From Terramyces sp. JEL0728 (taxonomy: Eukaryota; Chytridiomycota; Chytridiomycetes; Rhizophydiales; Terramycetaceae), in contig JADIIU010000077.1 of the NCBI GenBank assembly GCA_027603945.1, forward strand, positions 1 to 64,000: a stretch of DNA of 64,000 bases. Reading direction: 5' to 3'. The position numbers and the translations under genes were made by a program. A model generated the notes under the pieces. The model had not been told where the DNA came from and made no database searches. It saw only the letters and a program-made list of their open reading frames with translations. Below are positions 37,686 through 48,576 of this stretch, one piece after another (within the stretch, counting starts at the first letter, position 1; every line of letters begins with the position of its first letter).

Positions 37686-40600
37686 TTACTGAATTTCCCC
37701 ATATTTACTCTTTGCAATTTGTCTGATGGCAGCAGCGTTTGAAGACCCAGAAGATTCCACTAGTTTGGTGAATTCAGAGTCCTCATCTTGCAACAGGATG
37801 TGAGGAGCATCATATTCCGACAACCTCCCTTGATCAAGAACTAGAACCCGATCAAAATCTGCAATAGTGTTTAGTCTATGTGCGATACTAATGATCGTGG
37901 TATCTCGAAGCGACTTTCTGAGGACACTCTGGAGCAATTTGTCTGCTTCTCCGTCAATCGAAGAACTGGCCTCGTCTAGAATCAACAGCTTAGGTTTCTT
38001 CACCAGTGCTCTCGCTAGACACAGCAATTGTCCTTGGCCAGCAGATAGATTATTTCCCTTCCCGGTTAATTCGTGGTCCAGCTTATCGGGAAGTTGGGAT
38101 ACAAATTCCTTCATTCCAACCATGTCTAACGCTCCCCACAATTCTTCGTCCCCAAACGATGAATCGAGACAAAGATTGTATCTGATTGTCCCGGGGAATA
38201 TATTTGCTTCTTGTGCAATGATATGTAGGTTTCTTCGCAGTGCATCCAACCCCATTTCTGCAATGTCTGCATTAACCAAAATTACCTCTTTCATCAATAA
38301 TGATACTGCCGCTCTTGGGTTCGAGAATTCTAAAGAAAGCTAGGGCAAGAGTCGATTTCCCTGACCCTGTTCTCCCAACAATCCCCACCTTTTCTCTGGC
38401 TTTGATCGAAATCGATAGATTTTTGATTACATCGGTGTTTAGTTTGCTGTGGTATGCCATAGTCAAGTTTTTGATATCTACCGTCCCATTTGAAGGCCAG
38501 GTCTTTTCCTGAGGATCCTTTGGCAATTCTCTTGGCCCTTCTTGCGGAGTTTCTTTCATGTACTCGACAACTCTTTCAAACGAATTCATCTATGTCAAAC
38601 ACTCGGTTACATATGATTTCCAAAATGCCATGTATAGAATGAGATCCATCAGCAGTAAAGTACAGCTTTCTGATTGAGTTAGCGCCAAACCAACTAAAGC
38701 GCTGAAATAAGTTGAGCGCTCATTCTTTAGCAGTGCAGCGGATATGATCCCAATTGATATAACAGAATTTATCATGGCTACTCTGAACTTGTACCACAAT
38801 TGGTTGTATTGAATCATCGCAACCCATCTGCTGAATTTACCAAAGAAATTGTAGAATCGCTGTTCAAACAAGCTGGATCCAGCATCAAAGAAAGTTATAG
38901 TTCCAAGACCGGTAAATGTCTCTGCTTTAATTGCATTCCCCGATGCTTGATAGAGCGCAAAGTATCTTCGAAAGTCTAACGTTGCTTTGTCATATATGTC
39001 TCGAATGTGCCAAATAATCGAGTAAGCAAACAACAATAAAACTATATCAAACGAGAGATACCTACTAGTATTGGACTAGCGAAACACACTAGTATGTTTT
39101 TGCCTACAAACGAGAGACCTATAACAATAGAGTTGTACATGGATATAAATAACTCATGGTCTAACGCAAACAGATCAAGTGTAAATCGATTCAAGATTCT
39201 ACCAGAGGGATTTTCGTCAAAAAAGTATTGCGGAGCGTTGAAAATAGATTTGAGACTCTGAGCATAAAAATACTTGTAATTATCTAGGCCGCCGAAATAC
39301 CATCCGATATTTAATAGATCTAAATTAATTGAAAAATACAGAAAACAATCAATCGTGCTGCTGTACTGATAAGTAGCAGTTCTATATAGTAAGTGTTTCT
39401 GGAAGAATCATTTGCCCAGGCTGTGATTACAATTAACCCAATAAACTCAACGGCAAAGTTGAGCACATATCCAATCGCAATCATTGGGAACCACAGAGGG
39501 CTCTTGATACCTCTGAATATCATCTTGTACAGGGAAAATGGAATGTTATCCTAATGTAAGTTTTAGATGCACATTTTGTTTCTTTTCGGGCTGGACAAAC
39601 TCTGGTATTTTTGTAATTTCTTTGTTTAATGGTCTGCTCAATTCTTCAAGTTCATTTACATACGCAATATCATCTTGTTCTGACTCGACAGAAAAGTTTG
39701 CCATCATTCCTTTGAATACTCCGTTTTCAGTATCCATCAGTTCTTCAAACGTTCCATTTTCAATCACTTTTCCTTGATCCAGTACCAAGATCTGGTCCAT
39801 TTGCTGCATATACTGCAGTTGGTGTGTGGCTAGAAGGACAGTCTTTCCAGCAAGTTCTCTTTTGATTGCTCTCTCGAACACTTGCTTTCCAACATACGCA
39901 TCTAGGGCTGCGAGAGGATCATCCAAGAGATAGATATCAGCGTTTGCATACAAACAACGAGCAAGTGCTACTCGCGCTTTTTGGCCGCCAGACAAGTTGA
40001 TCCCACTCTCACCGAGCTTTGAATGAATGCCGTCTTCAAGCAAATTCAAGTCTTTGACTAAACCACACGCCTTTACAATTTTTTCCAGATTTCCGTAATC
40101 CAAATCTTTTCCAAAAGTAATATTCGTTTTGATATCGTCTGAAATAATCCACGGTTCTTGGGTATAGTATGCAATGTCCCCGTTAATGATCACCTATTCT
40201 TAGTTTGACTTACTTTTCCAATTGGCTTCAAACCAGACGTCAACCCTGCAAACAAAGTGCTCTTTCCTGCACCAACAGCGCCAACTACTCCTACCAAACT
40301 GCCTTTCTTGATGGTCAGCATCAAGTCCTTTAATTCAAAGGTGTCTGTATTTTCCTTTAGAGTAAATTCTTCCTGTTTCTTTTTTGTAATGTGTCGTTTT
40401 TGTTCAAGTTGGTAATCGTGCAATTTCTTGATGTACTTGGAGTCGTACCATTTCCAATCGACCTTTTTCAGCTGAATCGCAACATCCGCGTCTTTGCTTG
40501 TTTGACTGAATGACTGATGTTCCTCTGCCCATAGGAAATTAGACATTAACTGATAACCTTCATAAGTTCCAAGGAATTGTGAAGAAATATCCTTCAGCGT

Positions 40601-41760
40601 CTGAATCTGTGCTGCAATCCCATCGAGGTAAAGAAAGGTCGGGAATACAACAGTTGGAGTCAATTCATTGCCTAATAAAGTATAGATAACAAAGGTAAAA
40701 CAACAGAGAACCGTGCTAAGGGCTTGGATAAGGGATAATTTGATTCTGGTAATCAAATAAGTTTTAGTACGAATAACTGCGTGGTCGTTAATATTTCTCA
40801 TTACTCTCTTTGAAAAATATTGTTCGATGTTTGAGAATTTAATATTCTTGATATCTGCAATTAAATATATCTTACTCTTGAAACATTCGCCCAATAAGTT
40901 TGCCCTTTTATCTGCCAGAATGTTCACGCCGGTATCCACACTTACTCCTTTCACTTGCAACCAGCCAATCGGAATCAGGAGAATAAAGAACAGAATGATT
41001 GGGTAAATTGCTGCAACACCAATTAAATTCTCCAGAAAGATCAAATTCAGCATGATTAGCAATATCGGGTATAGGGAATTTTTCACAATGGTTAATCCCG
41101 CGTATACTCTATCAACATCGCGGTCATAGAGGTTCATAATATTCCCGGCTTCGTACTTCTGAAATTAGAACTGCTTACCAGTCTACTGAATGGACTTAAC
41201 TTTAATGTTTTCTTGTATATCAAGGCACACATGGCTGCCCAGTATCTGTTTTCCAACTTTTGGTCAAGTGAAGCCGTGATGGACTCTAAAACCGGTTTGA
41301 TGAGCGAAATCACAATCAAAACGGCAAGTGAGTATCCAACATTGTTCAGCCATAGCGGGTCAGTGCTAGATGGATCCAGATAACTTAGAAACTCGATTAA
41401 ATCTCACATACCTGTGCAATTAAAAGAGGTTTAACGGCACCCATAACCAAGGTGACTAGCTGGAGCGTTGTCATCAGCAAACTGCGATTAATCTATATTT
41501 ACATTTGGTGTTTGAACATATGGAACAAGTACACATACAATTTCGGCGGTTCTGCACTCCCCCGCTGGTACCTTTCAAGATGGTCCATTAATGGCTGCAG
41601 AAATACTTGGACTTCTTTTATATTTTCAGGAAACTCTATATCCAGCTGTATCAGTGAAATTTACATCATCCTTGAGTGTTCCAGCTCCCACTCTTTTCAT
41701 TATCGGAGTCATCCATGCATTGGTGATGAGACTGAGGAAATCTGTGGGGATTTTCTTCAT
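37686..41760 (-). CDS. ABCC (MRP)-type ABC transporter, 1290 aa, 11 exons
   Basis: Exons from 5': 41760-41665, 41645-41503, 41481-41412, 41391-41179, 41158-40214, 40193-39573, 39550-39340, 39319-39062, 39041-38611, 38589-38286, 38266-37686; ten introns of 19-22 nt, all frame-consistent. Order TMD1-NBD1-TMD2-NBD2. NBD1: Walker A GAVGAGKST, signature LSGGQKARVALAR, Walker B LLDDPLAALD. NBD2: GRTGSGKST, LSAGQGQLLCLAR, LILDEASSSID with Glu present; NBD1 has Asp at that position, the usual ABCC asymmetry. There is no TMD0, so it is a short MRP4-like exporter of organic anions or conjugates. The start has an in-frame stop just upstream; a missed 5' exon cannot be excluded. Confidence 0.9.
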
Positions 41761-42173
41761 TCAAGAATTTCGTTTGTACCACTTTTGCCTTTTTAGTGAG
41801 CTCCCGTATTTGGACACAACCACATGGAGACTTATGCAAGTGACTGACCAAGTGATTCGCAGGATATTAAGTGCGAGTGATGGTTATTGCAGTGTGAAAT
41901 TTCGTCAACGATCCATGAGATGCCAAGAGCACTTTTGCCCGATTTTGGGGTCTTTGTGTAATAGCTCCGCCCAAAAAGGAAAGATCATAGCATAGGAATA
42001 ATTCAGTTTGTTCAAGATTGATGAACAATGGAATTTCCCATGATTATGCCGAGTGCGAGGTGAAGCGTAAATGGATATTCTTCCTTAATGTATTGATGAG
42101 TGGTATGCAAAGTAAACACTTGGATATCGAGTGCTTGAACTAAGGATAAGCATTTTTACAGTAGGAGTATTTA
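41761..42173. other. 413-bp region between the ABC transporter start and the unknown gene's 3' end
   Basis: Contains the promoter of the minus-strand ABC gene. I found no ORF with coding character and no RNA gene. A short in-frame-looking stretch just before the ABC start (reading NEENPH in another frame) could hint at an unrecognised first exon but is not supported. Confidence 0.4.
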
Positions 42174-43805
42174 TTAAAAGTAAAATGGATTTACACCTGA
42201 AATTACAGTAGTCTCGAGCACCTTTGCATCCATCTGATACCCAGATTTCATTCCAACCGCGTACGCATAGTTGAAATTTATAATCGCAACCGTTTCAGAA
42301 ACAACTGTTAATTCCACCAGTTTATAAGGGTAGATTTCTTGAAGACTTGATATTGGATCAGTGTAGAATACTTGGTACGTGTCGTCAAATTGATCAATTC
42401 GGAATACTTCGTCGTTTCCTAAAATGTTGACTTTAAGCGTCATTTCAGGGGTAATCTCCCCAACGTGAACAAGATCTTTGTTGTATGGGAGCAGCAGATT
42501 TGTCGGTCCAGCGGCAACATTGGTATATGGTGTTCTAGTGGTATTAAACAGCCCAAAAATAGAGCCTTGGAAAACTTTTATGGTAACTGTTTCGTCGATT
42601 CCAAACGAATATTGCTCATTCAGCCGCTCACTCTTTCTTCCGTTCAGCTGTACATATTTGTCTCTGCCAACACCTTCCGATATGACCATACCCAGCAAAT
42701 TTGCTCTTGCTGTAATAGATTCATTTGGGAAATAGATACAATCCGCATTAAACCAATATTCTCCTTTCTCCAGTGTATTCAGATCTACACGGAAGGATAG
42801 GGCCAGCAAACTACAGGGATCACTATAGATACCAACTAATGTTGCTTTCCACTGCATGAATTCATCAAATGCCTGTTTTTTCGCAACGTGTATTTTGTCT
42901 GATATCTCCTTTGTAGCTGAAATAAAAGTGGTACCATCAAAAGCTTGTTGTCGAGCATATCTGGACATTAAGTTGTGATTTGAGGCAGTAATTTCGTTAT
43001 CTACATGATTAGCATTGTATTCTCCAGGCGGCCGTGCATCCAGCTCAATATGCAAACGCTTGCTTGATGGGTTTGGGTAATAATCCAATTTTCTTTTGAA
43101 TGGGGTTGGAGGTTTGTTGTTTCTACTATCAAGATTTGATATTTTGGAGTAATATGTGCTGGGTGAGACTTTCCAATTGGCATCGCAGCTCCATCTGTTT
43201 TCACGGATTTCATTAAACGCACTTGAATCACTTGAAGTGTACGAAAATACGCACGAATCAATAGAAATAGTATCGTCAAGGTAATCACCATTTCTACAGC
43301 GAATGCTCTGACTTGCACCTTCGCCTGTAAATTGCAAGGGTGGAATTTCAAAGTATGTATCGTCATCGCTGTGCGAGTCAGAAAACGTCCGGGATTTGGT
43401 ATCTTTTACAACATCCAGCGCAGTACTGGGTAAATTTTGACGAGGTGGATATGTGTGTGTATCAAAGTGTGAAGAATTCAGGCGTAGGAATGCACTTTCA
43501 TCGCTGGATGTAACCGAATCTGTTTGGGAATTAATCGAGAATGTATCCTGAATAAAATAGCCTTGGGGTGTAGTTTGTATTGACAGAGATGGATCTCTAT
43601 CATTTTCTGATCCGTTGACTGAGGATCCTTCTACTAGCCTTGGAACGTAACTGTTTAAAGTTATCTCCATTGCATTCGATTCACTGGCCACCGTTGTGTT
43701 GTCGGAGCTGTGATCTGCGCTCAGTGTGCCGCCATCCAAAATAAAGTCCATAAGCTGGGTTTGCAGAAAAGTGGGAATTAAATCGTTTTCTGTTTTAAGC
43801 CACAT
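42174..43805 (-). CDS. unknown NLS-bearing protein, module copy A, 543 aa
   Basis: No known domain recognised. Intronless; start at the first ATG (43805), with 43751 (MDFILDGG) an alternative that better aligns with the paralog's start. The first ~250 residues are Ser/Asp-rich and disordered, with two motifs shared with the copy at 44933: GYFIQDTF and DYLDDTISIDSC. A basic cluster follows (FKRKLDYYPNPSSKRLH), resembling a bipartite nuclear signal. A ~230-residue globular C-terminal domain follows (EKGEYWFNADCIYFPNES, PYTNVAAGPTNLLLPYN, DQFDDTYQVFYTDPIS, ending SGVNPFYF). It is transcribed away from a tiny secreted-peptide gene 265 bp distant. Confidence 0.75.
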   Translation of the reverse strand: MWLKTENDLIPTFLQTQLMDFILDGGTLSADHSSDNTTVASESNAMEITLNSYVPRLVEGSSVNGSENDRDPSLSIQTTPQGYFIQDTFSINSQTDSVTSSDESAFLRLNSSHFDTHTYPPRQNLPSTALDVVKDTKSRTFSDSHSDDDTYFEIPPLQFTGEGASQSIRCRNGDYLDDTISIDSCVFSYTSSDSSAFNEIRENRWSCDANWKVSPSTYYSKISNLDSRNNKPPTPFKRKLDYYPNPSSKRLHIELDARPPGEYNANHVDNEITASNHNLMSRYARQQAFDGTTFISATKEISDKIHVAKKQAFDEFMQWKATLVGIYSDPCSLLALSFRVDLNTLEKGEYWFNADCIYFPNESITARANLLGMVISEGVGRDKYVQLNGRKSERLNEQYSFGIDETVTIKVFQGSIFGLFNTTRTPYTNVAAGPTNLLLPYNKDLVHVGEITPEMTLKVNILGNDEVFRIDQFDDTYQVFYTDPISSLQEIYPYKLVELTVVSETVAIINFNYAYAVGMKSGYQMDAKVLETTVISGVNPFYF

Positions 43806-44070
43806 CAGGTCGAGGTGGTACAAAACGCAACTTGAAGAAAGCAACGCATGATTGCATCCGTGTAGGTCCGGGTACCTTTTGGTTTCTGGAAAAACAAAAG
43901 AAAAAGGATTTACCAGTGAATGATATCAAATGAAAGTGCTTCTGTTTCCGGTCCGGCGTTCATTGCGAATTTGATTTGCACTTTTACCTGCAGTTGCTGT
44001 TTTCTTCACTTGCAATGTGGCACCTTGGCAACGGGTTAAATGGGATTCAAAGACAGTTTTTTTCTCCAAT

Positions 44071-44289
44071 ATGAACATTATTAAACTGGTTGGGTTAATC
44101 GCAGCAACCGCATTCGCACTAGCAGTTCCAAAGTCAGATAAAGTTACCCCTGTTAAATTGCCTGGTGGTGGAGCGACCGTTGGCGTTGGATATACTGATA
44201 GTAAACTGCTGTCCGATGATGGACAGACTGGCGATTTGACTCCTGTTGAATGGCCAGGTGGTGGTGCAACAGTCGGAGTAGGTAAATAA
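44071..44289 (+). CDS. secreted peptide precursor with internal repeat, module copy A, 72 aa
   Basis: Signal peptide MNIIKLVGLIAATAFALA, then two copies of a Gly-rich unit: DKVTPVKLPGGGATVGVG and DLTPVEWPGGGATVGVG, separated by a 16-residue spacer. The protein ends GK. Repeated units behind a signal peptide resemble precursors of secreted signalling peptides or pheromones, though no Kex2 site is evident. Start at the ATG 44071; the 30 bp upstream are pyrimidine-rich. It is a paralog of the gene at 44530-44658. Function unknown. Confidence 0.65.
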   Translation: MNIIKLVGLIAATAFALAVPKSDKVTPVKLPGGGATVGVGYTDSKLLSDDGQTGDLTPVEWPGGGATVGVGK

Positions 44290-44529
44290 GATAGAGACGA
44301 TACCATCATTCATGTTAAATAAAATTGTGTACTGGATATACTTTAGAGATTTCCTTATAATAGCAATAGTTGAAGCATGGTTTCCATTTCACAGTCGGAT
44401 GTAGTTGGGGCATCATCCCGAGAACGAGATGTGTAAGCAACACTAGGCGTATGAAAGTAAAAGCAAGTAAATTGAAATACACAGTATATTATATATAAAA
44501 GTCCAACTGATTTGTACAAGTAATGGTTC

Positions 44530-44658
44530 CTATTTACCAGGAGTTCCTTCTCCTCCTCCAATACCATTCACTTTGGTTGGGCCAACTTTATCTCTCGATT
44601 GTAAAGGTGCAGCTGATGCGAGCACTACTAGTAGCCCTACAATGCTGAAAACATTCAT
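44530..44658 (-). CDS. secreted peptide precursor, module copy B, 42 aa
   Basis: Signal peptide MNVFSIVGLLVVLASAA, then RDKVGPTKVNGIGGGEGTPGK to the stop. The residues around the processing site align with copy A (MN...VGL...SA and DKVxPxK...GGG...GK), with a single peptide unit instead of two. It is tail-to-tail with copy A (240 bp between stops) and head-to-head with the unknown gene at 44933. Its small size keeps confidence moderate, but position and similarity to copy A support it. Confidence 0.55.
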   Translation of the reverse strand: MNVFSIVGLLVVLASAAPLQSRDKVGPTKVNGIGGGEGTPGK

Positions 44659-44932
44659 TTGATTGAAAGAAGTGCGAACCCGTGAGATTTCCTTTGAAGA
44701 ATCTGCGCTCAGCCACACATGAGAATGGAAATTGCACGGGACAGCAAAGTATAGACCAAAATCGTAATAAAAACTGATTCTAAATAAAATATTCAATGTC
44801 CTTCACTGACGGAACATTGCCGCTGCATTTGATAACAGCTTGACGCACCCTGACCAATACTCTATTGACCAAATGTGTGGCTGAATTGGAAAAAGTGTCC
44901 AATAATTCTTGCCATTTCGCTGCAGAGATAAA

Positions 44933-46357
44933 ATGGACTTTACTGAAATATGCACCTCGGCAGCAGGTTTGCCAATGTTGGCGGTTGATTTGGACCACAA
45001 CTCTGAAAACAAAGCAGCCAAACCTGATCGAAAAATAAATGCAATAGTTATACGGAACACCTTTGTTCCAAGTCTAGAAGAATCAGCAGCCAACTGTTTG
45101 GAATATGATTGCGAAAACAACAGTCAGCATGCCGAATCAGTTTCCACTTCAGAAACAACTCTGTCAATACCAATTACAACAGAATATTTTATGCAGGATA
45201 CATCCAATTACTCAGATGAAGACTGTCCTTCTCAAAATTTAACTGTTGGAAAAGACGAATACCTCGACGATACAATCTCAATAGCTTCTTGTACATTCTC
45301 CACCACTTCCAGTGATTCAGAGGCATATCATGAACTCTGCGAAATCAAATATAGACCCGACCACCCTGTTCCTAAAGTTAGAATAATATCACATCCGACA
45401 CCAACCCGGAGCAAACGAAAAATCAAAGATACTGTATTGGTTAGTTCAAAACGGCATAATTATGAAACGGATTCGGATGATGGAGTGACAATTGAACCAA
45501 TTGATTTGAAGAACAATATCCCCTTCCCAATGGTGCAAAGATTCCTTGACAATGCAAATAGATTTGAAATCCCAGTGGATGATTCACCTTGCGCTACACA
45601 GCAAACTAATTCCAATGTGTCGTCTCTGATTGCTACAGAGAAAATCAAAGCCAAAATGGATTTCCTCAAATGGAAAGGCACCGTGGTAGATTTTTACAGT
45701 GCTCCATTCACATTGCTATCCCTAAATGTTGTTGTAAATCTTTCCACTTTGGACAAAGGAGAATATTGGTTCAGTGCTGACCATATTTATTTCCCTAACG
45801 AAGCAGAGAAACTTGATGTAGATAAGTCACAATTAATAGGTTTAATTTTTTCAGAAGGTATAGATAGAGACAAGTACTTAGTGATGAATGGAAAAGGAAG
45901 GGAGCTTTTGCGGGACAATTATTCGTATATTGTGAACGAAACAGTTAGTTTGAGGGTATTCAACGGGAAAATGTTTGGCATATATGATATTGCGAAATCG
46001 CCTTACACGAATGTTGCTTCTGGTCCTGAAGATCTGATACTTCCGTACAGCGAGGATTTCATTTTCATTGGTGAAATCACAAATGAAATGACTTTTAAAG
46101 TCAAGATCTTGGGGGATGATCATGAATTTCCAATCGACCACTTTGGCGACACATATCAAGTTTTCTTTGTGGACCAGATCTCCAAAAGACAGAAATGCTT
46201 TCCTTACAAAGCCGTCCATCTCAATGTAATTACTGAAACAGTTGCGCTTATTAATTTCAACTATTCATTTGCTATTGGGTTGAAAGACGGGTCGCGAATG
46301 GACGCTAAAATCCTGCAAAAAGATATCATTGCTGGTATTAATCCAGTCTACTTTTAA
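44933..46357 (+). CDS. unknown NLS-bearing protein, module copy B, 474 aa
   Basis: Paralog of 42174-43805, opposite strand, with roughly half of the C-terminal ~230 residues identical by eye. Start at ATG 44933 (MDFTEICTSAAG). The acidic/Ser-rich N-terminal half retains EYFMQDTS and EYLDDTISIASC. The basic cluster is TRSKRKIKDTVLVSSKRH. The conserved domain includes DKGEYWFSADHIYFPNEA, SPYTNVASGPEDLILPYS, DHFGDTYQVFFVDQIS and the end GINPVYF. No enzyme or DNA-binding family is recognised; nuclear location and a regulatory role are inferences from the basic cluster and acidic N-terminus. Confidence 0.75.
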   Translation: MDFTEICTSAAGLPMLAVDLDHNSENKAAKPDRKINAIVIRNTFVPSLEESAANCLEYDCENNSQHAESVSTSETTLSIPITTEYFMQDTSNYSDEDCPSQNLTVGKDEYLDDTISIASCTFSTTSSDSEAYHELCEIKYRPDHPVPKVRIISHPTPTRSKRKIKDTVLVSSKRHNYETDSDDGVTIEPIDLKNNIPFPMVQRFLDNANRFEIPVDDSPCATQQTNSNVSSLIATEKIKAKMDFLKWKGTVVDFYSAPFTLLSLNVVVNLSTLDKGEYWFSADHIYFPNEAEKLDVDKSQLIGLIFSEGIDRDKYLVMNGKGRELLRDNYSYIVNETVSLRVFNGKMFGIYDIAKSPYTNVASGPEDLILPYSEDFIFIGEITNEMTFKVKILGDDHEFPIDHFGDTYQVFFVDQISKRQKCFPYKAVHLNVITETVALINFNYSFAIGLKDGSRMDAKILQKDIIAGINPVYF

Positions 46358-46616
46358 TAAATACTTGTATCAATATTACTTTGCTAGATCAATAGTTTAA
46401 TTTTCATAAAGTACCATGTACATGAATAAGTTTCAAGAGATTAGTTATGAAATATCATGGTTGTACTGGGACATAACTTGATTATATTTCGGAAGGGTTT
46501 GTCCACAGAGTTCGTCATGTCGGCAACATTGGATTCATTTACTGCAAACTACAAGCCAAGGAATCCAAAACAGAAACAAATACAATGTAAATGTGCTAAA
46601 TAACAGTATTTATTAT

Positions 46617-47039
46617 TTATTTCTTGGAAACTCCACGGACCTTCTTTGGTCTCAATGGCTTTGGTTCTCCTTGAGATTGAATGATTCTAGAAACTCTAGC
46701 AAGGGCAGCATCAACCAAGTCTGGTCTGTATTTTCCAAGGATGCTCTTGACAGATTTAGCAACTTGTCTAACGTTTCCTTTCAAAGTAATGTTTACGTTT
46801 GCAGATTGAACTTTTGATCCTGCATTTTGCTTCTTGAGGGTCAAAACTACTCCTTTTTCAGCTGGGGTAATGGTAGCAGACTAGAATTAATCTTAATGTA
46901 CTCTTGGAGAGAATCCGGATAATTTGAGGGATTGCTTGTTGAGCAAGTTTCCTGCTTCCTTTGAAAGTTGAATTCCATTACGTTTGACGAGGGAGGAAGT
47001 ATTTGCACGGTTCAAGAGCCAAGTAAGATCAGAGGACAT
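46617..47039 (-). CDS. RPL28: large-subunit ribosomal protein eL28, 133 aa
   Basis: Exons 47039-46902 and 46880-46617 (21-nt intron). Family sequence throughout: SSDLTWLLNRANTSSLVKRN at the N-terminus, KEAGNLLNKQSLKLSGFSPR, then GVVLTLKKQN, KSILGKYRPDLVDAALARVS and a basic C-terminus (KPLRPKKVRG). Length fits the family (~137). The intron joins SPR to SATITPAEKG, as in eL28. A cytosolic 60S structural protein; the gene is expected to be highly expressed and its intron is as short as the others. Confidence 0.93.
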
Positions 47040-47529
47040 TTTTAAAAAGCAAACCATCCTTACTCAGTTTCTCGTTTTTACAATTTTTTTTTCCGGTCAA
47101 AATCGGCCAATCAAGTTGCGAGAAAATATTAGTACAGTCAAAGGTACTTGGAGTCCAAAAGATAGTTAAAGGCTAGGCGTCATGTGAAATAATACGTTGA
47201 CATACCAGATGGCCAACATTAGACTGGCAAAGATTATTGAAAGAGAGCTTTGAACTATTCAGTATGGGGATAAATTGCCTCAAGATTGGCTTAACAGACA
47301 ATTCTAGTCATTGCCAATTTGAATTAGCAAAATCCAAGATTGTAATGCCCAGAACAGCGACTACTCTAGAATCGAGATTCCTTTCTCGGTTGATCCTTAG
47401 ACCCTTCTTGTCCAACACCGTCTTCCAGCAATGCCGCTTCACATATAATTGAATCGGTGACTAATTCACACGTTATCTATAAATTTTGTCCAATGCAGAA
47501 TTTTTTTCAAAAAAAATATAAACTTTGAA
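47040..47529. other. 490-bp divergent intergenic region (eL28/carrier promoters)
   Basis: Contains the promoters of eL28 (minus) and the mitochondrial carrier (plus), each near T/A-rich tracts. A 34-codon ATG ORF at 47347-47451 (MPRTATTLESRF...) has a mitochondrial-presequence flavour but no downstream exon could be joined to it, so I do not call a gene. No RNA gene or repeat recognised. Confidence 0.45.
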
Positions 47530-48501
47530 ATGACCAGCAAACATGATTTCTGGGTTAATTTTGGAGCCGGAGGAGCAGCAGGTCTAAGTAGCTAATATTA
47601 ACATAGTTGGTGCAACAATAACGTGTCCGCTGGAAGTAGTCAAGACAAGACTACAGTCATCCCTCTACAGATCACAAGAAGTAGTGTTACAATCAAGAAA
47701 TCCAATTCGAATAGCTGGCCATCATATGGTTGGCGTAGTTGGAATATTACATAATATTTATAAAACTGAAGGAATAACTGCATTGTGGAAAGGGTTGGGA
47801 CCAAATTTAGTTGGAGTTGTTCCAGCTAGAGCAGTGTATTTCTCTGTCTACAACAAAGGCAAAGCAGTCTATAGTAATTGGCACGGAGAAGAAAACTCTA
47901 AAGTGCACATGATTTCAGCACTTACAGCCGGCTTCGCAACAGCTTCTTTTTCAAATCCTATTTGGCTGATTAAAACCAGAATGCAATTACAGTCAGAACA
48001 TGTACTTAAAACTGGACTGGTGCAGTACAAGAACTCTATAGATTGCGCAATCAAAGTATTTAAACAAGAAGGAGTGATTGGGTTCTATAGAGGGTTTTCA
48101 GCTTCAATGCTTGGACTAGGAGAATCTACATTTCAATTTGTCATGTATGAATATTTTAAAAAGAATATCTTGGAAATTAAACAGCAATCCAATTCCGATT
48201 CTACTCTAAGTAATTTCTGTTTAATGTAGATGTTGTCGAGACAACTGTTGCTTCAGCCTCGTCAAAGTTTATAGCTGCAGTTACAACGTACCCACATGAA
48301 GTTATCCGAACTAGATTACGACAGACACCCCAGAATGGAGTTCGCAAGTATACTGGTTTGGTGCAATGTGCTAAATTAATTTACAGAGAAGAAGGTATGA
48401 TTGCTTTGTATGGCGGAATGGCAGCACATTTGATGAGAGTTGTTCCAAACGCTGCAATTTTATTTGTTTCTTATGAGCTTATAATGTCATTTATAAAGTA
48501 A
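47530..48501 (+). CDS. RIM2: mitochondrial pyrimidine nucleotide carrier (RIM2/SLC25A33-36-like), 310 aa
   Basis: Exons 47530-47587, 47607-48209 and 48230-48501 (19 and 20 nt). Three mitochondrial-carrier repeats with signature motifs PLEVVKTRLQ, PIWLIKTRMQ and PHEVIRTRLR. The second-repeat motif PIWLIKTR with Trp and the long first loop containing SLYRSQEVVLQ are typical of the RIM2/SLC25A33/36 pyrimidine nucleotide branch, which imports dNTP/UTP into mitochondria for nucleic acid synthesis. The first intron is inside the first helix (GAGGAAGLIVGATITCP), and both removals restore conserved sequence. Confidence 0.92.
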
Positions 48502-48576
48502 TATAATCCATTCATTTACCTGCCCTAGTTAGTGGCAATCTGCAATGAAAATGATATGCGACAAAGAAACAAACCT

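Noticed and set aside
41452..41995. Plus-strand ORFs over the ABC transporter 5' exons
   Set aside because: They oppose exons fixed by conserved ABCC sequence and by 19-21 nt introns.
46517..46603. 28-codon ORF (MSATLDSFTANYKPRNPKQK...) followed by a 20-nt GT-AG stretch
   Set aside because: Splicing would carry the frame antisense through eL28 coding sequence; too short and overlapping to support.
47347..47451. 34-codon ORF with a mitochondrial-presequence look
   Set aside because: No downstream exon could be joined in frame, and no homology recognised.
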